Positions 24,482 through 33,831 are shown, numbered from the stretch's first letter. The stretch is DNA of 64,000 nt from CAWIJJ01 sp963836425 (GCA_963836425.1 CAWIJJ010000003.1:505070-569069), one strand, 5' to 3'. Numbers and translations: made by a program. The notes: generated by a model from the sequence alone, not told the origin.

Positions 24482-25257
24482 ACTTCACGTCCACCGAGAT
24501 GATGACCATCGCCGCGGCCCGCGCGCTCGGCAATGACGACGTCTGCTTCGTCGGCATCGGACTGCCTTCCGCCGCCTGCAACCTCGCCCGCCTCACCCAC
24601 GCGCCGCGCCTCAACCTCATCTACGAATCCGGCACCCTGGCCACGCGTCCCGACGTCCTGCCGCTTTCGATCGGCGATGGCGAGCTCTGCGAAACCGCCC
24701 TCACCACCGTCCCCGTACCCGAGGTCTTCCGCTACTGGCTTCAGGGCGGACGCATCACCGTCGGCTTCCTCGGCGGCGCGCAGGTGGACCGCTTCGGCAA
24801 CCTCAACAGCACCGTCATCGGCGATTATTCCAGGCCCAAGGTCCGCCTGCCCGGCAGCGGCGGCGCCACCGAAATCGCCACCGGATGCGGCCAGATCTTC
24901 ATCGTCATGCGTCACGGCATCCGCGGCTTCGTCGGGCAGCTCGACTTCCTCACCACCCTCGGCCACGGCCGCACCGGACGCGAACGCCGCGCCCTCGGCA
25001 TCGCCACCCGCGGCCCCACCCTGCTGGTGACCGACCTCTGCACCTTCCGGCCCGACCCCGAATCGAATGAAATGACCGTCGCCAGCCTGCACCCCGGCAT
25101 CACCCGGGACCAGGTGCGCCATAACACGGGCTGGGAAGTGCGCTTCGCCGGCCGCATCGACGAAACTCCGCCGCCCACGCCGGCCGAACTGGAAGTCTTG
25201 CGCGACCTGCACGCGCGCACCGCGCGGGCCCACGGCACCTCGGGAGCAAACGAATGA
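24478..25257 (+). CDS. 3-oxoadipate CoA-transferase, subunit B
   Basis: 259 residues from ATG 24478. LIYESGTLATRP contains the likely catalytic Glu that forms the CoA thioester, and FLGGAQVDRFGNLNSTVIGD and LPGSGGATEIA are conserved in beta subunits of this family. It pairs with the preceding subunit A, with which it overlaps by 4 bp, and overlaps the protocatechuate dioxygenase beta gene by 4 bp, so all four genes of this operon are translationally coupled. A glutaconate-type CoA-transferase acting on another dicarboxylate is the alternative; context makes 3-oxoadipate the best guess. Confidence 0.88.
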   Translation: MNFTSTEMMTIAAARALGNDDVCFVGIGLPSAACNLARLTHAPRLNLIYESGTLATRPDVLPLSIGDGELCETALTTVPVPEVFRYWLQGGRITVGFLGGAQVDRFGNLNSTVIGDYSRPKVRLPGSGGATEIATGCGQIFIVMRHGIRGFVGQLDFLTTLGHGRTGRERRALGIATRGPTLLVTDLCTFRPDPESNEMTVASLHPGITRDQVRHNTGWEVRFAGRIDETPPPTPAELEVLRDLHARTARAHGTSGANE

Positions 25258-25958
25258 TCGAGTATCCTCGCGTTCCGCCCGGCAGCCAGCCGGAATACCT
25301 GCATGAACCCTACCGCGTGACCGCCCGCCGGTCGCCGCGCCGCCCGCTCATCGCGCTGCCCCACTCCCTGAGCGAACTCACCGGCCCCGTCTACGGCCAC
25401 AACCCCATCGGCGAAACCGACGACGATCTCACCCGCCACTTCCCCGATCCGCCCCAGGGCGAGCGCATCATCGTCGCCGGCCGCGTGCTCGACGAGGACG
25501 GCCGCGGCGTGCCCGGCGCCCTCGTGGAGGTCTGGCAGGCCAACGCCGCCGGCCGCTACCTGCACTCCCGCGACAACCATCCCGCGCCCCTCGACCCGAA
25601 CTTCCTCGGCGCCGGGCGCGTCATCACCGGCCCCGCCGGCGAGTACCGCTTCACCTCCATCAAGCCGGGCGCCTACCCCTGGCGCAACCACGAAAACGCC
25701 TGGCGCCCCGCCCACATTCACTTCTCCCTGTTCGGCCCCGCCTTCGTCACCCGCCTCTCCACCCAGATGTATTTTCCCGGCGACCCGCTGCTCCCCCTCG
25801 ACCCCATTCTCGGCAGCATCCCGGACCCCGGCGCGCGCGAACGCCTGGTCTCTTCCTTCGACCTCTCCATCACCAGCCCCGAGTGGGCCCTCGGCTACCG
25901 CTTCGATATCGTCCTCCGCGGCCGCCAATCCACACCCTTCGAGGAGCCCGCCCGATGA
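25254..25958 (+). CDS. pcaH: Protocatechuate 3,4-dioxygenase, beta subunit
   Basis: 234 residues, normal for PcaH. The N-terminal extension typical of the beta chain (YRVTARRSPRRPLIALPHS) is present, followed by VEVWQANAAGRYLH and YPWRNHENAWRPAHIHFS. The second stretch carries the Tyr and the two His (PAHIH) that, with the Tyr of GRYLH, bind the catalytic Fe(III). The enzyme cleaves protocatechuate intradiol to 3-carboxy-cis,cis-muconate in the cytoplasm. ATG 25254 overlaps the upstream stop, and the gene overlaps pcaG by 4 bp. Confidence 0.95.
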   Translation: MIEYPRVPPGSQPEYLHEPYRVTARRSPRRPLIALPHSLSELTGPVYGHNPIGETDDDLTRHFPDPPQGERIIVAGRVLDEDGRGVPGALVEVWQANAAGRYLHSRDNHPAPLDPNFLGAGRVITGPAGEYRFTSIKPGAYPWRNHENAWRPAHIHFSLFGPAFVTRLSTQMYFPGDPLLPLDPILGSIPDPGARERLVSSFDLSITSPEWALGYRFDIVLRGRQSTPFEEPAR

Positions 25959-26530
25959 GCCGCATTCCCACCGCGTCCCAAACCGTCGGGCCCTTCTTCA
26001 ACTTCGGGCTGACCACGAATGCCGCGCTCGGCGTGCTGGCGCGCGAAAGCGCCGCCGGCGACCGCATCCGGCTCGAGTTTCAAGTCCTGGACGGAGAAGG
26101 AGAGCCTGCCCCCGGTGACGCCATGATCGAGTTGTGGCAGGCCGACGCTCGCGGCTGCTACGCCCATTCACTTGACCCGCGCTGCGGCGAAGCCGACCCG
26201 GAGTTCTGCGGCTTCGGACGCCTCGAAACCAGCGCCGCCGGCTGCTGCGTGTTCGAAACCGTGAAGCCCGGCCGCGTCCCGGGTCCGGACGGCACCCTTC
26301 AGGCGCCGCACATCAACGTCCTGGTCTTTGCGCGCGGCCTGCTCAAACACCTCTACACCCGCGTCTACTTCGCGGGCGAGCCGGCCAACGGCGAAGACCC
26401 CGTCCTGGCCCTCGTTCCCGAAGAGCGCCGCGCCACCCTGCTCGCCAACCCCGCGCCGGACCGGCCCGGCGCCTGGCACTTCGTCATTCGCCTGCAAGGC
26501 GAAAACGAAACCGTCTTCTTCGATCTCTAA
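25955..26530 (+). CDS. pcaG: Protocatechuate 3,4-dioxygenase, alpha subunit
   Basis: 191 residues. TASQTVGPFFNFGL is the typical alpha-chain opening, with IELWQADARGCYAH in the position of the beta-chain WQAN region and PHINVLVFARGLLKHLYTRV near the C-terminus; two of the iron ligands of the beta chain are replaced, as expected for the non-catalytic alpha chain. It forms the (alpha-beta-Fe) protomer with PcaH. ATG 25955 overlaps the pcaH stop. It is the last gene of the operon; a convergent small gene ends 3 nt downstream and no U-tailed terminator was seen between them. Confidence 0.94.
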   Translation: MSRIPTASQTVGPFFNFGLTTNAALGVLARESAAGDRIRLEFQVLDGEGEPAPGDAMIELWQADARGCYAHSLDPRCGEADPEFCGFGRLETSAAGCCVFETVKPGRVPGPDGTLQAPHINVLVFARGLLKHLYTRVYFAGEPANGEDPVLALVPEERRATLLANPAPDRPGAWHFVIRLQGENETVFFDL

Positions 26531-26533
26531 CTG

Positions 26534-26743
26534 TTAACGCTCGATGTGGACTTGCTCGGCCGTGACGTCGTAGCCCTCGTCCTTGGCCGTCTCCACCGCC
26601 ACCGCGCGCAGGTCCGCATCCGGCGCCTCGTGCGGGCTCTTGGGACAAGGCCGGCGGATCACCTCGGCGCCGACCTGAATGACTACCTGCCACTGTTTCT
26701 TACCGGCGTTCCACTCGACTTTGGCTTCGTTGGCACGAATCAT
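26534..26743 (-). CDS. Small hypothetical protein
   Basis: 69 residues with GGGGGAG 8 nt before ATG 26743, a good ribosome binding site. The sequence begins with a beta-strand-rich part (AKVEWNAGKKQWQVVIQVG) followed by a charged helical part. No family recognised. It stands alone between the convergent pcaG gene and the ABC permease gene, 62 bp from the latter, which lies in the same orientation upstream. Confidence 0.65.
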   Translation of the reverse strand: MIRANEAKVEWNAGKKQWQVVIQVGAEVIRRPCPKSPHEAPDADLRAVAVETAKDEGYDVTAEQVHIER

Positions 26744-26805
26744 TTTTTGAGCTCCCCCGTGCTGCCATCAGATTACTAAGGAAATGCGGCCTTGGGAAGC
26801 CCGTA

Positions 26806-29220
26806 TTACTCCTCGCGCAAGGTGATGGCCGGGTCCACCCGCGAAGCGCGCCAGGCGGGCAACGCGGCAGCCGCCACCGCCACCAGCGCCAGCACCGCCG
26901 CCGCCGAGCCGAAGGAAACCGGGTCGATCGGCTCCACCCCGAACAGCAGCGCTCCCGCCGCGCCTGCCAGCGCCATCGCCCCGGCAATCCCCAGCGCCAC
27001 CCCGCCCGCCGCAATCCGGATGCCGTGCAGCAGCACCATCCGCAGCACGTTGCCCATGCGCGCGCCCAACGCCATCCGGATGCCGAATTCGCGAGTCCGC
27101 TGCGTTACCGAGAACGCCAGCACGCCGAACACCCCCACCCCCGCCAGCAACAGCGCGCCCAACGCGAATCCGCCCAGCATGCGCGCGCGGAACCGCGGCC
27201 GCGCCGCCGACCGATAAGTGATCTCGTCCATGGTGCGCACCTGCGTCACCGCGATCTCCCGGTCCGCATGTGCGATGGCCTGCTTCGCGGCGGCCAGCGC
27301 CGCGCCCGGACTGCCCGCCGTGCGCACCGCCAGCGACGCGCCGAACCACGGATTCTGCGTGATCGGAACGTAGACTTCTACCGCGTTCTCGGTCTCGCCC
27401 AGTCCCTCCACCCGCACCTGCCCCGACACCCCCACCACCTCGCGCTCCACCGGAACCGGCCCGCGCGAGTCCATCGCCTGCACCCGGATCCGCGCTCCCA
27501 CCGGTTGCCGGTTCTTGAGGTACCGCCTGGCGAACTCGTGGTTCACAATCGCCACCGGCGCGCTCGTCGCCGTGTCCCGCGCATCGAAGGTGCGCCCCGC
27601 CTCGAGCGGAATGCCCAGCGTTTCGAAATAACGCGCGCCCACGATCTGGTAGTGTGCGGCCGGACGCTGGCTCTCCTCCACCGGCGGATCGCCCACCACT
27701 TCGAAGCCCTGCCCGATGTCCCACCCCGTCAGCGGCAGGCTTCCTCCGAACGAAGCCGAGACCACCCCCGGAGCCGATTCCACCTCGCGCTGCACCCGGT
27801 CGTAGAACACGCCCGCCTTCTGCTGGTCGTAGCGGCCGAACGGAAGTATCACGTGCATGGTGAGCACCCGGCCGGCATGAAAACCGGGATCGACCGCGTT
27901 CAACCGCTCCAGCGTCCGCAGGAACAGGCCCGCCCCCGCCACCAGCATCACCGCCACCGCAATCTCCGTCATGGCGAGCCCGCTCAGCAGTTTCGAATTG
28001 GACGCCGTGGCCCCGCGCCCTCCGCCGCGAAGCGCCTCCGCGAGCGAGGCCCGCGCCACCCGCCACGCCGGCACGAGGCCGAACAGCAGCCCCGACCCGA
28101 GCGTCGCCGCCGCCGCGAAACCGGCTACCCGCCAGTCGAGTTCCAGCTCCAGCCCGAGCGGCAGCGTCCCCTGAGGCAGCAGCGCCGGCGCCGCCCGGAT
28201 CATGCTCCACGCCAACACCAGGGCCAGCGCGCCGCCCAGGCACGCCAGCACCAGGCTCTCGGTCAGCAACTGCCGCACGATCCGCGCCTGTCCTGCCCCC
28301 AGCGAGACCCGCACCGCCATTTCACGCGCGCGACGCGTCGCCCGCGCCAGCATCAGGTTGGCCACGTTGGCGCAGGCCATCAGCAGTACGAATCCCACCA
28401 CCGCCGCCAGCACCAGCGTCGTCGTCCGCAGCTCCCGCCCCACCAGCGACTCGCGCAGCGGCTCTACCTTGATTCCCCAGCCCTTATTCGTATCGGGCGC
28501 GATTTCCGCGATGTGCGCCGCAATCGCGTCCATCGCCGACTGCGCGCGTTCCATCGAAACGCCCGGCTTCCGCCTCCCGATCACCCCCAGGTAATGCATG
28601 CGCCGCTGCTCCGGACTGCGGCGCAGCACGTACAGCGTCCACAGGTCCGCGTCCCAGAACATTCGGAAGCGGCCCGGCACGATGCCCAGCACCGTGTACG
28701 CGTCGCCGTCCAGTTCCAGCGTTCGGCCCACCAGTTTCGGATCCCCGCCGAACCTTTCGCGCCAGATACGCTCGCTCAGCACCACCATGCGCGCGCTGCC
28801 CTTGAGATCGTCCGCGCGGAAGAAGCGGCCCGCCACCGGCTGCAGCCCGAACACGTCGAAGAACTCGCTGGTCACCGCCTGCCCGGGAATCTGCTCCACG
28901 CCGCTGCCCGTTTTCAGAGTGCGATTGCCGCCCGCATAGGCCGCCAGCGAAGTGAAAACGTCGTTTTGGTCGTGCCAGTCCAGAAAATTCAGCGGCGAGA
29001 CGCGATTCCGGTCGTAGCCCGGCGGATGCTCCCACAGCGCCGTTAATTGCTCCGGCTGGCGGAAGGGCAGCGGCCGCAGCAGGGCCGCGTCCACCACGCT
29101 GAACACCGCCGAATTGGCGCCGATTCCAAGCGCCAGCACGAGCGCCGCCGCGGCCGTGAAACCGGGCGAGCGCCGCAACAGCCTCAGGGCGTAACGAAGG
29201 TCGTGAGCGAGCGTGCGCAT
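26806..29220 (-). CDS. ABC transporter permease, MacB/FtsX type (ADOP family)
   Basis: 804 residues. It begins DLRYALRLLRRSPGF followed by the first transmembrane helix with LGIGANSAVFSVVDA, the signature of acidobacterial orphan (ADOP) permeases. A periplasmic MacB-like core domain follows, then three helices of an FtsX domain near residue 270-400 (FVLLMACANVANLMLARATRR), a second periplasmic domain, and a final FtsX repeat from about 690 (VFGVLAFSVTQRTREFGIRM). No ATPase gene lies nearby, as usual for this family. Substrates are unknown; export of peptides or lipoproteins is the general role of MacB relatives. It is divergent from the S9 peptidase gene across 65 bp. Confidence 0.93.
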   Translation of the reverse strand: MRTLAHDLRYALRLLRRSPGFTAAAALVLALGIGANSAVFSVVDAALLRPLPFRQPEQLTALWEHPPGYDRNRVSPLNFLDWHDQNDVFTSLAAYAGGNRTLKTGSGVEQIPGQAVTSEFFDVFGLQPVAGRFFRADDLKGSARMVVLSERIWRERFGGDPKLVGRTLELDGDAYTVLGIVPGRFRMFWDADLWTLYVLRRSPEQRRMHYLGVIGRRKPGVSMERAQSAMDAIAAHIAEIAPDTNKGWGIKVEPLRESLVGRELRTTTLVLAAVVGFVLLMACANVANLMLARATRRAREMAVRVSLGAGQARIVRQLLTESLVLACLGGALALVLAWSMIRAAPALLPQGTLPLGLELELDWRVAGFAAAATLGSGLLFGLVPAWRVARASLAEALRGGGRGATASNSKLLSGLAMTEIAVAVMLVAGAGLFLRTLERLNAVDPGFHAGRVLTMHVILPFGRYDQQKAGVFYDRVQREVESAPGVVSASFGGSLPLTGWDIGQGFEVVGDPPVEESQRPAAHYQIVGARYFETLGIPLEAGRTFDARDTATSAPVAIVNHEFARRYLKNRQPVGARIRVQAMDSRGPVPVEREVVGVSGQVRVEGLGETENAVEVYVPITQNPWFGASLAVRTAGSPGAALAAAKQAIAHADREIAVTQVRTMDEITYRSAARPRFRARMLGGFALGALLLAGVGVFGVLAFSVTQRTREFGIRMALGARMGNVLRMVLLHGIRIAAGGVALGIAGAMALAGAAGALLFGVEPIDPVSFGSAAAVLALVAVAAAALPAWRASRVDPAITLREE

Positions 29221-29223
29221 GTG

Positions 29224-29250
29224 CTGTCAGACGCCCGCCGGGCCAGACAG
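29224..29250. promoter_or_regulatory. Imperfect inverted repeat in divergent promoter region
   Basis: Between the divergent ABC permease and S9 peptidase genes, CTGTC (29224-29228) with GCCC (29233-29236) is mirrored by GGGC (29240-29243) and GACAG (29246-29250). The dyad is interrupted and could be an operator for one or both genes. No convincing -35/-10 pair was found. Confidence 0.3.
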
Positions 29251-29285
29251 TTAGGCTCCGGGCATTATGTTACGATACGTCCGCT

Positions 29286-32206
29286 ATGAAGCTGCGCCAC
29301 CTGCTTGTCGTTTTCATCACCTTCCTGGCGTTCGGCCAGGCCCAGCGCCCGCTGCAATTGAACGACCTGGTTTCCTGGAAGCGCATCGGCGCTCCCGCGC
29401 TCTCGGCCGATGGGGAGTGGTTTGCCTACCGCCTCGCGCCCGCCGAGGGCGATGCCGAAGTCGTGATCCGGAATTTGAAGACCGGCAAGGATCTGCGTTT
29501 CCCCATCGGCGATCCAGGCTCCACCGCGCCCTCCAGCGCAGCCCCGGCGCCCGCGCCCTCTTCGGGTGCGAGCCTCGCCATTTCGGATGACTCGCGCTGG
29601 GCAGCCTTCTCCGTCTATCCCACCGAGAAGGAAGCGAAACAGCTCAAGAAAAACCGCCGCCCCCTCGAAACCAAAGTAGTGCTGGTCGAACTCGCCACCG
29701 GCAAGAAGACCGAGTTCGAGCGCACCCGCCGCTTTGCCTTCTCCGGCGAGAAATCGACCGTGCTCGCCCTGCACCGCTACGGCGCCGCGGCGCCTGCCAC
29801 CCCCGCCCCCGCACCCGCCGCCACCGGCAGCGGTCCCGCCACCCCGCCCGACCGGCCCACCGGCTCCGACCTCATCCTCTACGATCTCGCCACCGGCGAC
29901 GAACTCAACGTCGGTAATGTTTCCGAATTCTCTTTCAATAAGCCCGGCGACTGGCTCGCCTGGGTGGTGGACGCGCAGGATAAGGCAGGCAACGGTGTTT
30001 CCCTCCGCAATATGACCAGCGGCGTGGTGCTCCCGCTCGATCATGCCAAGGCCAGTTACCGCAGCCTCACCTGGACCGAGAAGGGCGACGGCCTCACCGC
30101 CCTCCGCGGCGTGGACGACAAGGGATTCGAGGACAAGCTCTACGCCGTGGTCGCGTTCAAGGACTTCGCCTCCTCCGCCCCGCCCGCCAAATTCGTCTTC
30201 GACCCCAAAGACGACAAGAGCTTCCCCGCCGGCATGACTGTCGCCTCCACCCGGCCCGCGGCATGGCGCGAAGACCTCTCGTCGTTGATGTTCGGCATTC
30301 GCGAAGTGAAAGCGAAAAAGACGCCCGACCCCGAAAAGAAGGAAGGCGCGCCCGCCCCGGCCCGCCGCCGCTGCCGCCGACGATCCCAAACCCGATCTCG
30401 TCCTCTGGCATTACAAAGACCCGCGCCTGCAATCGATGCAACAGGTGCAGGAAACCGCCGATCGCAATTTCAGCTACGCCGCCGTCTACCGTCCTGCGGA
30501 CAAGAAGTTCATCCGTCTCGGCGATGAGGGCGTCCGCCAGGTGAGCCTCGCCGCTGAACAGAAATTCGCCGTCGGCGCCGATGTGCGGGAATACGAACTC
30601 GAAGCCAACCTGAGCGGCCGCCGGTTCCAGGATGTCTACACCATCGATCCCGAAACCGGCGAACGCAAGCTCGCGCTGGGCAAGGCCCGCTGGGTGATGG
30701 GCGCTTCGCCCGACGGCACCCGCCTGCTGCACTACAACGACGGCATCTTCTCTGCCTTCGATATCGCCGCCGGAAAATCGGTCGACCTGACCAGCAAGAT
30801 CCAGACGAATTTCTGGGACGACGAGGACGACCATAACGTTCCCAAAGCCGCCGCGCTCGCCCGTCGGCTGGTCCAAAGACAGCGCCAGCGTGCTGCTGAC
30901 CGACGGCTGGGACATCTGGATGGTCCCCGCCCGCGGCGGCCCGGCCGTCAACCTCACCGTCAACGGTAAGAAGGATAAGATCCGCTACCGCCGCATCTTC
31001 CGCCTTAACCCGGAAGACCGCGGGATCGACACGTCCTCCCCCATGTATGTATCGATGTACGGCGAATGGACCAAGAAGGGCGGCATCGGCCTGATCGAGC
31101 CCGGCAAGCCCGGCGTCAAGGTGCTTCAGTGGGATGACGCCGCTTTCAGCCAGTTGATTAAGGCCAAACGCGCCGCCACTTACGTCTACACTCGGGAGAC
31201 GCCGCGGGATTACCCGGATTACTACGCTGCCGGTGCCGCGCTCGCCGGCGGGCAGCGCATCACCGACGCCAATCCGCAGCAGAAAGATTTCCTTTGGACC
31301 AGCGGCGTCAAGCTCATCGACTATACCAGCGCCAACGGCGATAAGTTGCAGGCTTCGCTAACCCTTCCCGCCAACTACGAGACGGGCAAACGGTATCCCA
31401 TGGTCGTCGAGATCTACGAGAAGACATCCCAGGGCGCGAATAACTACCCGCAGCCCAGTTACAACGGTGTCAGTGTCTCGTTCTACACGAGTAACGGGTA
31501 CGCCGTGCTCCAGCCGGATATCGTGTATAAGATCAACGATCCCGGCCGCTCCGCTGTGGCCTGCGTGGTGCCGGCGGTCAAGGCCGCCATCGCTTCGGGC
31601 ATCGCCGACGAGAAGCGCGTCGGACTGCACGGCCACTCCTGGGGCGGATACCAGACCGCCTTCCTGGTCACCCAGACCGATGTTTTCAAGGCCGCCGTCG
31701 CCGGCGCGCCCCTTACCGACATGGTAAGTATGTACAGCCTGCTGTATCGCAACAGCGGCGGCACCAACCAGGCCATCTTCGAAAGCAGCCAGGGCCGCTT
31801 CACCGGAGGGTACTTCGAAAACCAGGAGGCCTACGTTCGCAACTCTCCCATCTTCTTCGCCAAGAACGTGAAGACGCCGCTGATGATCCTGCATAACGAC
31901 AAGGACGGAGCCGTCGACCAGACCCAGGGGATCGAGTACTACAACACCCTCCGCCGCCTGGGCAAACCGGTCATCATGCTCGAATACAAGGGCGAGAATC
32001 ACGGCCTGCGCAAGCCGGAAAACATGAAGGACTACACCGTGCGAATGCGCGAATTCTTCGACCACTACCTGATGGACAAGCCCGCCCCCAAGTGGATGGA
32101 GGAAGGGATTCCGCTGCTGAAAATGAAGGACCACCTGGAAGAGCGGATGAAGGAGCTGTCCAAACCCGCCGCCGCAGCAACCGCCGCGCCGGCCGCGGGA
32201 CAGTAG
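29286..32206 (+). CDS. Secreted S9-family prolyl oligopeptidase-like peptidase, two frameshifts
   Basis: Three overlapping frames together encode one 972-residue protein: 29286 to about 30362, then the +1 frame to about 30844, then the next +1 frame to TAG 32206. The N-terminus is a signal peptide (LLVVFITFLAFGQAQ). The first two thirds form a WD40-like propeller region with Ala/Pro-rich inserts. The last third is the alpha/beta hydrolase: GLHGHSWGGYQ (nucleophile Ser), HNDKDGAVD (Asp) and GENHGL (His). The first shift lies in a C/G-rich run at 30355-30363; the second in AAA at 30844-30846, where one extra A breaks PKPPRSPVGWSKD. All catalytic residues are intact, so apart from two single extra bases the gene looks functional. 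Confidence 0.88.
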
Positions 32207-32220
32207 GGGGCCGCGCCGCC

Positions 32221-32343
32221 CTACTCCACCGCTAAGAAGGCGTTGGGCTGAGTCTTCACACCATCGACCGTCAGCACCACGGCACGGTCCCCCAAACCAC
32301 ACCCGGGGATCCGGCCGGCATCGCAGAACGCCTTTTCCACCAC
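32221..32343 (-). pseudogene. Possible remnant of a Solibacter-type secreted-protein C-terminus
   Basis: On the minus strand a 40-codon frame ends at TAG 32221-32223 and begins after an in-frame TGA at 32350-32352. It reads with RIPGCGLGDRAVVLTVDG and a following Ala-Val-Glu before the stop, which resembles the last strands of the TIGR03437 C-terminal domain common in Solibacter secreted proteins (IPAG...G...VVLTVGG...). No start codon with a ribosome binding site and no upstream coding part is present, so it would be a gene fragment left in the 190-bp gap. The match is short and judged by eye. Confidence 0.35.
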
Positions 32344-32397
32344 CTGTTTTCACAACTGTTCCATCGCGGCCCGCAACGTGCAATTATTAAGGCCAGG

Positions 32398-33123
32398 ATG
32401 CGCACAGCGATTCTGCTAATGGTCTGGGTGATACCGTCCATAGCCGACGTCTGTGCGCCGGCGGACATACAGGGCGCCTACGGATTCCAACTCTCCGGAA
32501 TCAGCGCGATTGCCGGCAAGCCCGCGCCGGTGGGCAGCGTCGGCCGCCTGGTATTCCAGGCCGGCGGCAAGATCGAAGGGACATCCTCGGTTAACTTCAA
32601 CGGGCTCTTTCTTGGCAACCCTGTCACCGGCACGTACCAGGCGCAGACGGATTGCACGATCACCTGGAAGCTTCAGGACGATTCCGGCGGCTGGCAGGAC
32701 TTCGCGGGCAAAGCGACCCCCGGGGGTGCGAGGATCGAATTCCACCAGGCCGACCCGGGCGCCGGAGCGAGCGGCACCATGGTCAAGCTTTCTCCCGTCT
32801 GCGCCGATGCCGCATTCTCGGGTACTTACGCGATGACGTTTTCCGGCGTTCCGACGCCGCTCGCCCGCGGTCTCCAGCAGAGCGCGGATACATCCAACAC
32901 CAGGGTCCAGGCCGATGGAGCCGGGCAACTGATGCTGGTGTGGTCGGACACCCAGACTGCCGGAACTTACAAGGTAGACGACGATTGCTTTGTCCGCCTC
33001 GAGTTCGCGCTTCCCGGCGGCGCTCCGGTCCAGCTTCGCGGCATCCTGGTGGATTCCGGCAACCTGGTGCTGGCCGTGCACACCGACCCGCAGGTGGTCG
33101 GCACAGCCCGCCTGCGCCGGTAG
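32398..33123 (+). CDS. Secreted protein with two similar beta-rich halves
   Basis: 241 residues with a signal peptide (AILLMVWVIPSIADVCA). The mature part has two similar units: each opens with a GxYxxxxSG strand (GAYGFQLSG, GTYAMTFSG) and later has a GTY segment followed by an acidic-Cys strand (QTDCTITWKL, DDDCFVRLEF). This suggests an internal duplication of a beta-sandwich or lipocalin-like domain of about 110 residues, with paired Cys. I do not recognise a named family. It stands alone between the S9 peptidase and a small outer-membrane protein. Confidence 0.72.
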   Translation: MRTAILLMVWVIPSIADVCAPADIQGAYGFQLSGISAIAGKPAPVGSVGRLVFQAGGKIEGTSSVNFNGLFLGNPVTGTYQAQTDCTITWKLQDDSGGWQDFAGKATPGGARIEFHQADPGAGASGTMVKLSPVCADAAFSGTYAMTFSGVPTPLARGLQQSADTSNTRVQADGAGQLMLVWSDTQTAGTYKVDDDCFVRLEFALPGGAPVQLRGILVDSGNLVLAVHTDPQVVGTARLRR

Positions 33124-33281
33124 TTACCGCTAACTGCCCGGATGCCTGAATAACCCGGCATCGATAGCCGGACCTGATATCCAATGCCCGCCTCCGCCTG
33201 AATTACTTACTCGCACATTACGTATTCGTGACAACTCCGGTTAAGTGCCGCAGGAGAATCCTTGTTGAAAAGGATCGAGTC

Positions 33282-33767
33282 ATGAGCCATCATTCGGGTC
33301 TCTGTTTCCTTCTCATCACCGGTACAGCCCTGGCAGCCGGCGGCGCCGGCCAGGTCGCGCCATGGACCTACCGGGTGGAACTGAATGCCAACGCCGGCGC
33401 CGGAGGCCTGCTGCACGGTGATCGGAACTGGGGCCGGGGCGCCGATTATGGTTTTTCCATCGGAGTCCGTCCGTTCGTGCAGCCTTACCTCGCCGGCGGC
33501 CCCGGCTTCATCCGGGCCGACTACTCCAACCGCTGTGAGCTCTGCGTCTTCGACGTCGATCCCATTACGGGAGACCTGCTGCCCCGCGTTATCGAAGGAC
33601 GCACGCAGGCAAACAAGTTGGGGCTCGCGTTCGCCGCGGGCGTGAAATTCGCACTTCATCCGCGGCTTTCCATCCGTCCGGAATTGTTGTTAGTCGATAC
33701 GACAGCCGGCTCCGGTTGGAACTTCCTGCGCTACCGGTTCCAAATCGGCGCCGGGTTTCACTTCTGA
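33282..33767 (+). CDS. Small outer-membrane beta-barrel protein
   Basis: 161 residues from ATG 33282 (AGGATCG upstream); the open frame extends to 33228 but this start gives a proper signal peptide (LCFLLITGTALAAGGAG). The mature part alternates hydrophobic and polar residues in strands with Gly-rich turns, for example YGFSIGVRPFVQPYLAGG and LGLAFAAGVKFALHPRLSI, and ends in a terminal Phe (FQIGAGFHF), the usual signal for outer-membrane insertion. This is typical of the small porin-like barrel proteins (OMP_b-brl). The substrate is unknown. Confidence 0.75.
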   Translation: MSHHSGLCFLLITGTALAAGGAGQVAPWTYRVELNANAGAGGLLHGDRNWGRGADYGFSIGVRPFVQPYLAGGPGFIRADYSNRCELCVFDVDPITGDLLPRVIEGRTQANKLGLAFAAGVKFALHPRLSIRPELLLVDTTAGSGWNFLRYRFQIGAGFHF

Positions 33768-33788
33768 TTTGCGGTCTGGCCCCGGCAG

Positions 33789-33831
33789 TCCCGCCGTTCG
33801 CGCTATGCTCAATTATGCTGGGACGGCGGGA
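33789..33831 (+). terminator. Possible hairpin downstream of the beta-barrel gene
   Basis: TCCCGCCGT (33789-33797) pairs with ACGGCGGGA (33823-33831) across a 25-nt loop. It lies just after the stop of the barrel gene and 37 bp before the DinB gene. No T-run follows, and the loop is long, so it may be a weak terminator or a regulatory element for the next gene. Confidence 0.35.
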
